Assembly: GCA_963780345.1 (NCBI GenBank)
Contig: CAWABU010000006.1
Span: 310,001 to 374,000, forward strand
DNA from: PALSA-693 sp963780345
GTDB taxonomy: Bacteria > Actinomycetota > Acidimicrobiia > Acidimicrobiales > Palsa-688
Length of the DNA: 64,000 nucleotides
Reading direction: 5' to 3'
In this document: positions 54,820 to 62,544 of the stretch, piece by piece
Numbering within the stretch: the stretch's first letter is position 1
How the letters are laid out: the number at the start of each line of letters is the position of its first letter
Position numbers and translations under genes: made by a program
The notes under the pieces: generated by a model
The model's database searches: none
Told to the model about the DNA's origin: nothing
Seen by the model: only the letters and a program-made list of their open reading frames with translations

Positions 54820-56404
54820 CGGCTCCCAGTCTGGCCGCTGCCGCTGGGACAGCGGGTGTCCGGGGGTGGCGTCGTCAACGAAATGAGGTACCGGTCGACC
54901 TGGGTGCGGATGCACGCACTGCTGTCGTACGCCGTGTGCCCGTCGCCGACCCGGGTCAGCAGGATGCCATGGGCGAGCTCGCGACGAGGGACTGGGCCCA
55001 GCGGTACGGCGTCACCGGGTCGCCGGTGCTGCCGACGACCACGATCGGCGGTGACCCGCTGGCTCGCAGCGGGCCGACGGTCCCGGTGGCCGGCACCGGC
55101 CAGACCGCGCACTGGACCGCCCCGTAGAGGTCCAGCAACCCGAAGACGGGGGCAATCCTCTGGATGACGGGCGCGTGGGCCTGGATGGCTGGGAGGGACA
55201 GGGCCGGGGTGTCCAGACAGTTGACCGCGGCGTTGGCCTCCAGGATGTTGCTGTAGGTGCCGTCGGCGCGAACGGCCGACGTACGCATCGGACAACTCGA
55301 GGAAGTCGGTCCCGTCGCCTTGGGCCGCGGCCTGGAGGGCCTGGGCCAGGTCGGGCCAGGTGGCCGGCCAGTAGAGCGCCTGGGCGGCGCCCCAGAGCAC
55401 GGCGGCCGGGCCGACCCGGCGGGACGTCCCCTGGGCCGGCAACGGATTGGCCCGGACCCGGGCGACCAGGGCCTCGAAGGCCGCAGTGGGGTTGCCGGCG
55501 GGGTGCCAGGCGCAGGGGGGTCGGGATGCCGGGCACGCGGCGAAGAAGGCCTGCAGCTGGGCGTCGAGGGATCCGGCCTGTTGATCGATCTCGGTGACGG
55601 CCGGCAGGGCCGGGTCGAGTACGCCATCGAGGACCATGGCGCGGACATGGGTTGGGAAAAGATTGGCGTAGGTGGCGCCCAGGAGGCTTCCGTACGAGAA
55701 GCCGAGGTAGGTGAGCTTGGCGTCGCCGAGTGCGGCTCGCAGCACATCCATGTCGCGGGCCGCGTCGACGGTGCTGACATTCGGCAACTCGGCCGGGTTC
55801 CGGGTCTCGCAGCTCGAGGCCAGGGTGCGATCGGCCGCCAGCAGGGCCGCGAAACCGGAGGCCGAAGGGGGCTCGGGATCGGTGGAGAAGTACCGGTCCA
55901 GGCCGGCGCCGTCCTCGCAGGTGATCGGGGCGGTGCGGTCCACGCCCGGGGGATCGAAGCCGACAATGTCGAAGCTGGCCCGCAAGTCGGACGGCATCTC
56001 GCCCACCGCGTCGGGCAGGAAGTCGACCCCGGACACGCCGGGGCCGCCGGGATTGATGAGGAGCGATCCGACCCTGCTGCCCGGTGGCCGGACTGCCGGT
56101 CGATCGCCATGCCGATCTGTCCTCCGTGGGGACGGTTCGGATCCCGGGGGACCAGGACCGTGGCGCACTGGTAGCCCTTCGGGCCGGACCCACCCGTACA
56201 GGCGGACCATTTCACCGGCGGGGCAGGCCGGGCGGGCGAAGCCGCTCCGGTAGGCCGGATGGCGGCCTTGGCGGCCGCCGGGGCGCTCGTCGTCGGGACC
56301 GACGGATTGGCCCGACCTCGGCTGCCGCCGCCGCAGGCCGCCAACGCCGCCATCGCCGTCACGGCCACCAGGGCGGCGACCAGCCGGCGCCGGCGCTCCG
56401 CCAT
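54816..56404 (-). pseudogene. Secreted S33-family peptidase (tripeptidyl aminopeptidase-like), three frameshifts
   Basis: From the ATG at 56404 the protein begins MAERRRRLVAALVAVTAMAA and LAACGGGS, a lipoprotein signal with its lipobox Cys. The alpha/beta hydrolase core follows in another frame: LINPGGPGVSGVDFLPD, the nucleophile elbow LGFSYGSLLGATYAN, and later VVVGSTGDPVTPYRWA with the acid Asp, then VGDGHTAYDSS with the His. This is the S33 tripeptidyl-aminopeptidase (SlpD/E) pattern, acting outside the membrane on oligopeptides. Frame changes fall near 56085, 55270 and 54975. All catalytic residues survive, so sequencing errors are likely. Confidence 0.82.
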
Positions 56405-56449
56405 GACCAGCCACGATAACGGTCACGCGGGTGCAGTACGTTGCAGGCG

Positions 56450-57826
56450 ATGGCCGATCTGGCGCTGGCGGGCTACGCCGAAGAGGAGCGGGAACGCATC
56501 CTCGGCACCCTTTTCACCTGGCTTCGCATCCCTTCCATTTCCGCCGATCCGGAGCGCGCCGCCGACGTCCGGGCGTCCGCCGAGTTCTGTGCCGGTCTGT
56601 GCCGTCAGGCCGGCCTGGAGCACGTGGAGGTACTCGAGACCGGCGGCGGGCCGGCGGTCTATGCCGATTGGCTGCACGCCGGGCCGGCGGCGCCGACCGT
56701 GGTCGTCTACGGCCACCACGACGTGCAGCCGGTCGACCCCATTGAGGAGTGGACCTCCCCGCCATTCGATCCGGTGATCGTTGACGGCGAGTGCCGGGCC
56801 CGCGGCGCCATCGACGACAAGGGCCAGACCCTCTATCAGATCGAAGCGGCCCGGGGGCTGCTGGCCGGGGCCGGCCGGCTGCCGGTCAACCTCAAGCTGC
56901 TGATTGAGGGGGAGGAGGAGGTCGGGAGCCCCCACTTCGAGTCGCTTCTGGTCGCCGAAGGAGCCCGGTTGGCCTGCGACGTGGTGGTCGTGTCCGACAC
57001 CGGCATGATCAGCCCGGACGTGCCTTCGACCACGGTGGGCATGCGCGGCCTGGTCGCCTTCGATGTGGCGCTGCGGACGGCCTCGATCGACCTCCACAGC
57101 GGCATGTGGGGCGGGACGGTCCCGAACGCGGCCGTGGTGGCGGCCCGCCTGGCCGCGGCCCTGCACGACGACCAGAGCCGGGTGACCCTGCCGGGTTTCT
57201 ACGACGACGTTCGGGCCCTGTCGCCGGCCGAGCAGGCGTCGATGGCGGCCCAACCCTTCGACGAGGCGGCTTTCCGGGCCACGGCCGGCGGCGTCGCCTA
57301 CCTGGAGGGTGAGGCCGGCTTTACCCCGCTCGAGCGGATCGGCGTCCGGCCCACGGCCGAGGTGGTCGGTCTCCACGGGGGCTACGGCGGCCCGGGCATC
57401 AAGACCATCGTCCCCGCCACCGCAGGCTTCAAGGTGGCGTTCCGATTGGTCCCGGACCAGCGGCCCGACGCCATCGAGCCGGCGTTTCGGACCTGGCTGG
57501 CCGGGCAGCTGCCGGCCGGCGTGGCGGCCACCATCACGGCCGAAGGCTCGGTCGCTCCGGCCCTCACCCCTATCGACCATCCGGCCATGCATGCCCTGAG
57601 CCGGGCCATCGAAAGGGTGTGGAAGGCGCGGCCGCTCTACACACGGGAGGGCGGTAGCGGTCCCGAGGAAGCGCTCGGCCGGGTTTTGCAGGCCCCGGTG
57701 CTGTTCCTCGGGGTGGGGTTGCCGGGCGACCGGATCCACGCCCCGAACGAGCGGATGGTGATGGATCAGTTCTGGAAGGGCCTGGTGGCGGCGGGCGAGC
57801 TGCTGCTCGAGCTCGGCGGCGGTTGA
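56450..57826 (+). CDS. M20-family dipeptidase
   Basis: This 458-residue zinc metallopeptidase of family M20 has the metal-binding motif TVVVYGHHDVQPVDP, then CRARGAIDDKGQ, the catalytic pair LLIEGEEEVGSPH, a later ligand in VVVSDTGMIS, and TREGGSGPEEAL near the C terminus. This is the layout of CNDP/PepV-like dipeptidases and related amidohydrolases with a dimerisation domain (LRTASIDLHSGMWGGTVPNA). It is cytosolic, hydrolysing dipeptides or similar. The ATG at 56450 is used; a TTG at 56441 is nine bases further up. It is divergent from the S33 peptidase, so both could serve peptide use. Confidence 0.9.
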   Translation: MADLALAGYAEEERERILGTLFTWLRIPSISADPERAADVRASAEFCAGLCRQAGLEHVEVLETGGGPAVYADWLHAGPAAPTVVVYGHHDVQPVDPIEEWTSPPFDPVIVDGECRARGAIDDKGQTLYQIEAARGLLAGAGRLPVNLKLLIEGEEEVGSPHFESLLVAEGARLACDVVVVSDTGMISPDVPSTTVGMRGLVAFDVALRTASIDLHSGMWGGTVPNAAVVAARLAAALHDDQSRVTLPGFYDDVRALSPAEQASMAAQPFDEAAFRATAGGVAYLEGEAGFTPLERIGVRPTAEVVGLHGGYGGPGIKTIVPATAGFKVAFRLVPDQRPDAIEPAFRTWLAGQLPAGVAATITAEGSVAPALTPIDHPAMHALSRAIERVWKARPLYTREGGSGPEEALGRVLQAPVLFLGVGLPGDRIHAPNERMVMDQFWKGLVAAGELLLELGGG

Positions 57827-57837
57827 GGCCCGGACTG

Positions 57838-58734
57838 ATGGGCGGGCGGGTTGATCGACCGGCGGGCGGACCCGACGGAGGCGCGGCCGCCATCCGGACG
57901 TCCGCATCCGCATCCGTCTCCGCATCGGTGTCTGCCGCCGGGGCCGGCCGGGAGGCTACGACCGCTGCGGGCGCCCGCAAGGCGTACCGGGACGCCCCCC
58001 CGGACGCCCACGAATGGGTGAGCTTCGAGGACCCGGAGGAGCAACGGACGTGGGTGTTCGACGTCACTTTCCTCCTGTCCGGCTGGCAGTGCATCTTCGG
58101 GCGGGGCTGCCAGGGCGTCCTGACGGGCCCCGCGGCAGAGTTGGAGCAGGGATGCTGTTCGTACGGGGCCCACTTCACCGACGCCGACGACGTGGCCCGG
58201 GTGCAGTCGGCGGCCCGGACGCTGACGGACGACCAGTGGCAGTTCGCCGCGACCGGCCGGCGCGGTGGAGTGGTGCGCCGCCAACCCGATGGAGCTCAGG
58301 TCACCCGCATGGTCAAGGGAGCCTGCGTGTTCCTCAACCGGCCCGGCTTCCCGGGCGGGGCGGGTTGCGCCCTCCATCGAGCCGCCCTCGAGCGCGGCGT
58401 CGAGCCGCTCGAGCTCAAGCCGGACGTTTGCTGGCAGCTCCCGCTACGGCGGGAGGACGCCACCGACGACGCCGGCTGGGTTACCTCCTCGGTCACCCAA
58501 TGGGACCGCCGCCACTGGGGCGGAGGCGGCGAGGAGTTTCACTGGTGGTGCACCGAGGCGCCAGAAGCGTTCCGAGCCCGCCAGCCCGTCTACGTCACCC
58601 TCCGGCCGGAGCTGACCGCCATGGTCGGGCCGGCGGTGTACGAGCACCTCGCGACGTACCTTCAGGCGCGCCATACCACCGGGATACCGCTCCCCCATCC
58701 CGTCCTTCGGAAGCGCAGCAGCGGCCGCTCGTAG
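57838..58734 (+). CDS. Cysteine-cluster protein (YkgJ/DUF3109-like)
   Basis: After a Ser/Ala-rich N-terminal stretch, this 298-residue protein shows a spaced cysteine set: CIFGRGCQGVL, EQGCCSYGAHF, GACVFLNRPG, GGAGCALHRAALERGV and PDVCWQLPLR, with a WWC near the end. This layout recalls YkgJ-type zinc/iron-binding cysteine cluster proteins, whose function is mostly unknown. It follows the M20 peptidase by 11 bases. The start is uncertain: a TTG at 57823 overlaps the peptidase stop. The first 50 residues may not be translated. Confidence 0.7.
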   Translation: MGGRVDRPAGGPDGGAAAIRTSASASVSASVSAAGAGREATTAAGARKAYRDAPPDAHEWVSFEDPEEQRTWVFDVTFLLSGWQCIFGRGCQGVLTGPAAELEQGCCSYGAHFTDADDVARVQSAARTLTDDQWQFAATGRRGGVVRRQPDGAQVTRMVKGACVFLNRPGFPGGAGCALHRAALERGVEPLELKPDVCWQLPLRREDATDDAGWVTSSVTQWDRRHWGGGGEEFHWWCTEAPEAFRARQPVYVTLRPELTAMVGPAVYEHLATYLQARHTTGIPLPHPVLRKRSSGRS

Positions 58735-58773
58735 GGCCCCGCCGGTTGGATCGACCGGTGTTGGCGACCCGGC

Positions 58774-58956
58774 TCAGGCCCGGCGGGGTTCCGGGTCGGA
58801 GTACTCCTCCTCCTCGTCGTCCTCCATGGCCAGGCACCACGACGCGTGATCATCACCGGGCTCTGCGCCACATTCTGCGCAGGGCTCGACGATCTCCTCG
58901 GTAGAGCGCTTCAGCGCACGCGCCTCTTCGAAGCGCCGATGCCTTCCCTTTTTCAC
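58774..58956 (-). CDS. Small zinc-ribbon-like protein
   Basis: This 60-residue protein starts at a GTG with GGGAGCGG upstream. MKKGRHRRFEEARALKRSTE is a basic amphipathic helix, followed by CAECGAEPGDDHASWC (possible Zn site with a third Cys and a His) and a strongly acidic end. No family is recognised. Its charge pattern suggests a nucleic-acid- or protein-binding role, which is inference. Confidence 0.6.
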   Translation of the reverse strand: MKKGRHRRFEEARALKRSTEEIVEPCAECGAEPGDDHASWCLAMEDDEEEEYSDPEPRRA

Positions 58957-59091
58957 GTGCCGCTCCCGTGGTCTTTCGGTGGTCGAGACAAGTCGTGACC
59001 GGGGCCTCAGTGTATCGCTGGCCAGGCCAATTGGAGGACACCCCGGACCGGACCAAGCCGAGGATCGCTCCCCTCGAAGTAGAGTCTAACC

Positions 59092-59334
59092 ATCGCGGAC
59101 GAATTCGAACCCGATGCCATGATCCAACGGTTCCAGGCCCGGGCCCGGGCCGTGCGCCAGCGTGGTCTGCCGCCCGTCGAAGGCGCGGACCGCAAGCGCT
59201 TCTTGGACCAGGCCCGGCTGGACTTCCAGGACTACGCCATGATCGGCGACGCGGTGGCGGAACTCGAGGGCGGCGTCCTGACCCTCAGGGTAGACCTGCG
59301 CCCGAAGGAGGATCCCCCGCCGCCTCCTGCCTGA
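59092..59334 (+). CDS. Small conserved-type protein, possible ATC start
   Basis: The frame open from the TAG at 59080 contains no ATG, GTG or TTG until 59119, yet conserved-looking residues (ADEFEPDA) lie just before it. This suggests an ATC start at 59092 in place of ATG; the alternative is a start at 59119. The protein reads MIQRFQARARAVRQRGLPPV, then EGADRKRFLDQARLDFQDYA and a strand-rich end with LTLRVDLRP. At about 80 residues it resembles an actinobacterial hypothetical family seen near RNase D, but I cannot name it. Confidence 0.55.
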   Translation: MADEFEPDAMIQRFQARARAVRQRGLPPVEGADRKRFLDQARLDFQDYAMIGDAVAELEGGVLTLRVDLRPKEDPPPPPA

Positions 59335-59414
59335 CCGCCACCCGGGTGCTGAGCCGGGGCCGGACCGCGGTTAGGCGTGCCGGGTCAGCCGCGGTCAGGT
59401 GGCCCAGGCTGCGG

Positions 59415-60626
59415 TCAGGCGCCGCCGGTCAGACCCGCCCCTTCGCCGGCCTGGTAAGCCCGCCGCGACCGTTCCTCCAGCACCAAATGGGCCCCCACGT
59501 CGAAGGCCAGGGCGGCCCGGCCTTCCACCAGGGCGCCGACCGGTTCCGCGATCATGGCGGCCCGCCACCCTCGCGCCAGCTTCGAGTCGGGATCGCCGCG
59601 CAAATAGGCGGCCAGATCGCTGCGCGTCGCGAGTACGGCGGCGTCCACCCGCTCGTCGCGCGCCAGCTGGGCCACCCAGGCGATCAGCAGAGCCACCGCA
59701 GCCCGGTACTCCTTGGGGACGTCTTCGTTGGGCGGCAGCTGCAGGTCCGGATCCGTCAGGGCCCGACCCCGCTGGACGGCAGCCAGGAGGTCCTGGACCG
59801 CATCCCGGTGCAGATGGCGGCCCTCCAGGCCGCGCAGGTGCTGCAGAGCGTCCGCCGACGTTGGCGGGCGGTGGGCGATGGCCTGCAAGGCCAGATCGGG
59901 CAGCACCGTGCGGACCGGCAGGTCGACCGCCTGGGCGCGTCGTTCCCTCCACGCCGCCACCTCCTGCGCAACCCCGCGTGAGGCGCCCCGCAGCTGCCGG
60001 GCGTCGCGGAGCTTCCACCAGGAGTGGTTCGGATCGGGAGCCCCGTGCGGGCGGCCGAGCAGGGCGGCGCACTCCTCCTCGGCCCAGCGGCGACGGCCTT
60101 CGGCATCCAGCTGCAGGCCGATGGCGTTGGCCAGCTCCAGCAGGTTCTCGACGTCGGCGGCGGCGTAGGCCAGCTGGGAGTCGGTGAGGGGCCGGCGCCG
60201 CCAATCGGTGAGTCGATCGCCCTTCGCGATCGTCAGCCCGAGGAAGGCCTGGGCGAGGGACGCCAGGCTGGACGAGCCCTGGCCGAGAAAGCCGGCCGCG
60301 ACCTGCGTGTCGAACAACCGGGTCGGGCTCCGCCCGCACGCCCGCTCCAGGACCTCGAGATCCTGCTCGGCGGCGTGGGCGACCATCGTCCCCGGCCCGG
60401 CGAGGACCCGGGCCATGGGCGCCACCTCGACGGCCAAGGGGTCGACGAGCGCCACCCCGGCCGGTCCGGCGGGCCCCGCGGGCCAGGCCACCTGCAGGAG
60501 AGCGAGGCGGGGCCAGTAGGTGCGCTCCCGATGAAACTCGGTGTCGAGCGCGTATCGGTCCGCCATCAGCAAACGCTCGATCAGGCTATCGAGGGCGGCC
60601 GCATCCGTCACGACCAGGGCCTCCAC
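59415..60626 (-). CDS. rnd: Ribonuclease D
   Basis: This 403-residue 3'-5' exoribonuclease of the DEDD family trims tRNA and other RNA 3' ends. Exo I is YALDTEFHRERTYWPRL, exo II is VAHAAEQDLEVLERACG, and exo III is DSQLAYAAADVENLLEL, with the metal-binding Asp and Tyr. An HRDC domain follows (about residues 200-280), then a C-terminal helical extension typical of actinobacterial forms. It is a single gene on the minus strand, and its start is fixed by the conserved N terminus. Confidence 0.92.
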   Translation of the reverse strand: MEALVVTDAAALDSLIERLLMADRYALDTEFHRERTYWPRLALLQVAWPAGPAGPAGVALVDPLAVEVAPMARVLAGPGTMVAHAAEQDLEVLERACGRSPTRLFDTQVAAGFLGQGSSSLASLAQAFLGLTIAKGDRLTDWRRRPLTDSQLAYAAADVENLLELANAIGLQLDAEGRRRWAEEECAALLGRPHGAPDPNHSWWKLRDARQLRGASRGVAQEVAAWRERRAQAVDLPVRTVLPDLALQAIAHRPPTSADALQHLRGLEGRHLHRDAVQDLLAAVQRGRALTDPDLQLPPNEDVPKEYRAAVALLIAWVAQLARDERVDAAVLATRSDLAAYLRGDPDSKLARGWRAAMIAEPVGALVEGRAALAFDVGAHLVLEERSRRAYQAGEGAGLTGGA

Positions 60627-60686
60627 TTGGCCTCCTTCGTCCTGCGTGCCGAGACACTACCCCGGACGGCGGGACCGGGCCGGGCT

Positions 60687-61229
60687 TCAGCCGCCGTAGC
60701 TCATCCGGGTGTCTTCCATACGCAACACCTCTACGCCATCCGATCCGTCACCGCCGCAGCCGACCACCTCGCCGACGAACAGGGTGTGGCTGCCGCAGTC
60801 GAGCTGCTGGCGCAACTCACATTCGATCCACGCCGCGGCGTCGGCCAGGATCGGGGCTCCGGTGTCGCCGGGCCGGAGGGCGAACCCGGCCAGGCGTTGG
60901 GGATCGCCATCGTCGTCGAGCGGCTTCACGAACTTGCGGACGATGGCCCGCTCCGACCGGGGCAGGATGTTGAGGGAAAAGACCCGGTCGGTATGCAGGA
61001 GGGCGTGGCTCAGGGCGGCGGACTCGACGCTGACGGCCACCAGCTTGGGGTCTACCGATACCTGGGTCGCCCAGTTGCAGGTCATCAGGTTGCGGCGGCC
61101 CGAACCCCGGGTGCCGAGCACGTACAGGCCGCTGGGCATGCTCCACAGAATGCGGCGGCGGAGCCGGTCGTAGGCCTCCGGGTCCACGCCGGCGGGAAAC
61201 GGCCCGACCAGATTGGTGTCGCCGGCCAT
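60687..61229 (-). CDS. Flavin reductase-like FMN-binding protein
   Basis: This 180-residue protein belongs to the flavin reductase (FMN-binding split barrel) family. The N-terminal LRRRILWSMPSGLYVLGTRG and the flavin-binding MTCNWATQVSVDPKLVAVSV are typical, and the C-terminal CELRQQLDCGSHTLFVGEVV matches the family end. Members reduce flavin for a partner monooxygenase or act as stand-alone reductases; no oxygenase lies nearby except the distant diiron protein. Upstream (61230-61519) is a gene-free region with inverted repeats. Confidence 0.85.
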   Translation of the reverse strand: MAGDTNLVGPFPAGVDPEAYDRLRRRILWSMPSGLYVLGTRGSGRRNLMTCNWATQVSVDPKLVAVSVESAALSHALLHTDRVFSLNILPRSERAIVRKFVKPLDDDGDPQRLAGFALRPGDTGAPILADAAAWIECELRQQLDCGSHTLFVGEVVGCGGDGSDGVEVLRMEDTRMSYGG

Positions 61230-61437
61230 TGGAGGGAGGCTAGCCGGGGGTATGACGGCGAGCGGGCGTGGGGTGAGGCAGGGCGGGTGGGAGGCGAGGT
61301 AGCCGATCGCCGGCGGGGCGGACGCGGGTGGGGTGGCGGCGTGGTCGCGGGCGGGCGTGGAGTAAGGATGGGCTGCCCGAGGGCCGGGGGGTGGACGACC
61401 ACGCGGTGGTCCGGGGGGTCGATCGCCGGCGGCAACC

Positions 61438-61516
61438 TGGGCGCGCTTCGTGAATTTGGGCGCGGTTAGTGTCGATATATCGCTAAAAGCGCGCCCAAAG
61501 CGCTAAGCGCGCCCAA
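61438..61516. repeat. Interrupted palindrome built from TTGGGCGCG words around CGATATATCG
   Basis: TTGGGCGCG (61456-61464) pairs with CGCGCCCAA (61490-61498), with TTAG/CTAA pairing inside, and the centre contains the 10-bp palindrome CGATATATCG (61473-61482). A further TGGGCGCGC (61438-61446) and GCGCGCCCAA (61507-61516) flank it. The AT-rich centre inside GC-rich arms suggests a protein site or cruciform. It lies between DUF3151 (ending 61520) and the flavin reductase (starting 61229), both on the minus strand. Confidence 0.8.
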
Positions 61517-61519
61517 CGG

Positions 61520-61975
61520 TCACGGCCGGTTGCCGGTCCCGGTCACTCCCTTCCACTCCGGGTCCAGCTGGCGCAGAAATAACTCACAGCGCTCGGCTTC
61601 GGACTCCTCGCCAATGGCGGCGGCGGCGGCGCGGAGGGCGTCGAGGGCCCTCAGGAAACCGCGGTTGTCCGGGTGTTCCCACCGGACGTAACCGGATCCC
61701 CGCCATCCCGAGGCCCGCAGGGCGTCGAGGCCGCGGTGATAGCCGACCCGGGCGTAGGCGTATGCCTCCACGTCGTCACGGGCCAGCCCGGCGAGGTGGG
61801 CCCAGCCGTCGAGGTAGTCCGGATGGGCGGCTACCACGACCGCCAGGGCATCGCGCTGTTGTTCGGCCGGGCGGGCCAGGGCCCGCTGCAGACCGGCGGC
61901 GGCGTCTTCGGGCGGAGGCGGGAGGACCGTCTCGGGCGGGCCGGCGGTAAACGGGACAGACGAGTCGTTGGCCAT
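61520..61975 (-). CDS. DUF3151-family protein
   Basis: This 151-residue protein has the DUF3151 pattern: AVVVAAHPDYLDGWAHLAGL, then EAYAYARVGYHRGLDALRAS, GWRGSGYVRWEHPDNRGFLR and ALDALRAAAAAIGEESEAER. DUF3151 proteins are all-helical, TPR-like and confined to Actinomycetota, with unknown role. The ATG at 61975 (MANDSS) is chosen; a longer upstream frame overlaps the HIT gene. Its start codon overlaps that of the divergent HIT gene within one CATG. Confidence 0.82.
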   Translation of the reverse strand: MANDSSVPFTAGPPETVLPPPPEDAAAGLQRALARPAEQQRDALAVVVAAHPDYLDGWAHLAGLARDDVEAYAYARVGYHRGLDALRASGWRGSGYVRWEHPDNRGFLRALDALRAAAAAIGEESEAERCELFLRQLDPEWKGVTGTGNRP

Positions 61976-62537
61976 GACCAGCATGCTCGCGCGACGCTGG
62001 CCGGCCGTGACGCCCGGCGAAGTCTGCATCTTCGACGAGATCATTGCCGGAACCCGGCCCGGGTTCTTCGTGCTCGACGAACCGGACCTGGTCGGGTTCC
62101 TTGACGTTCGGCCGGTCTTCGAAGGCCACACGCTGGTCGTTCCCCGTCAACACGTCGGCACGATCGCCGAGCTCCCGGCCCAGATGCTCGGTCCGTTACT
62201 GGATGCGGGACGGCGGGTGGCGAGGGCCCAGCGGACCGCTCTGGGCGCCGACGGCACGCTCTTCCTCCTGAACGACGTGATCAGCCAGAGCGTCCCCCAC
62301 GTCCATCTGCACCTTGTGCCCCGACGGCGGCGCGACGGGCTTCGCGGCTTTCTGTGGCCCCGGATCCGCTACCCCGACGAGGCGGCGGCCGCAGCGGTGG
62401 CGGCCCGGCTCCGCGACGAGCTCGAGCCCCCCGCCCCGCTGGACCCGCCCGACCCGCCCGACCCACCCGACCCGCCCGACCCGCCCGACCCTCCCGACCC
62501 GCTCGAGCCCCCCGACCCCTCCGACCCGCTCGGCTAG
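61974..62537 (+). CDS. HIT-family hydrolase with (Asp-Pro-Pro) repeat tail
   Basis: This 187-residue protein of the histidine triad superfamily has LVVPRQHVGTIAEL and the triad HVHLHLVPR near residue 110. HIT proteins hydrolyse nucleotidyl bonds (AMP-lysine, Ap4A and similar). The final 40 residues are repeats of Asp-Pro-Pro encoded by a 9-bp GACCCGCCC-type tandem (62445-62535), absent from ordinary HIT proteins. Starts at ATG 61974 or 61983 are possible; the first shares its CATG with the divergent gene. The tail ends just before the converging tyrS. Confidence 0.85.
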   Translation: MTSMLARRWPAVTPGEVCIFDEIIAGTRPGFFVLDEPDLVGFLDVRPVFEGHTLVVPRQHVGTIAELPAQMLGPLLDAGRRVARAQRTALGADGTLFLLNDVISQSVPHVHLHLVPRRRRDGLRGFLWPRIRYPDEAAAAAVAARLRDELEPPAPLDPPDPPDPPDPPDPPDPPDPLEPPDPSDPLG

Positions 62538-62544
62538 CGGACCC

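Noticed and set aside
52390..54915. A continuous 841-codon frame reading as a GlcD-GlcE fusion
   Set aside because: Its middle section is nonsense where glcD motifs lie in another frame, and a GTGTGA at the junction (53358-53363) fits a normal glcD stop overlapping a glcE start.
62445..62535. 9-bp tandem array as a non-coding minisatellite or CRISPR
   Set aside because: It is in frame at the end of the HIT gene and encodes Asp-Pro-Pro repeats.
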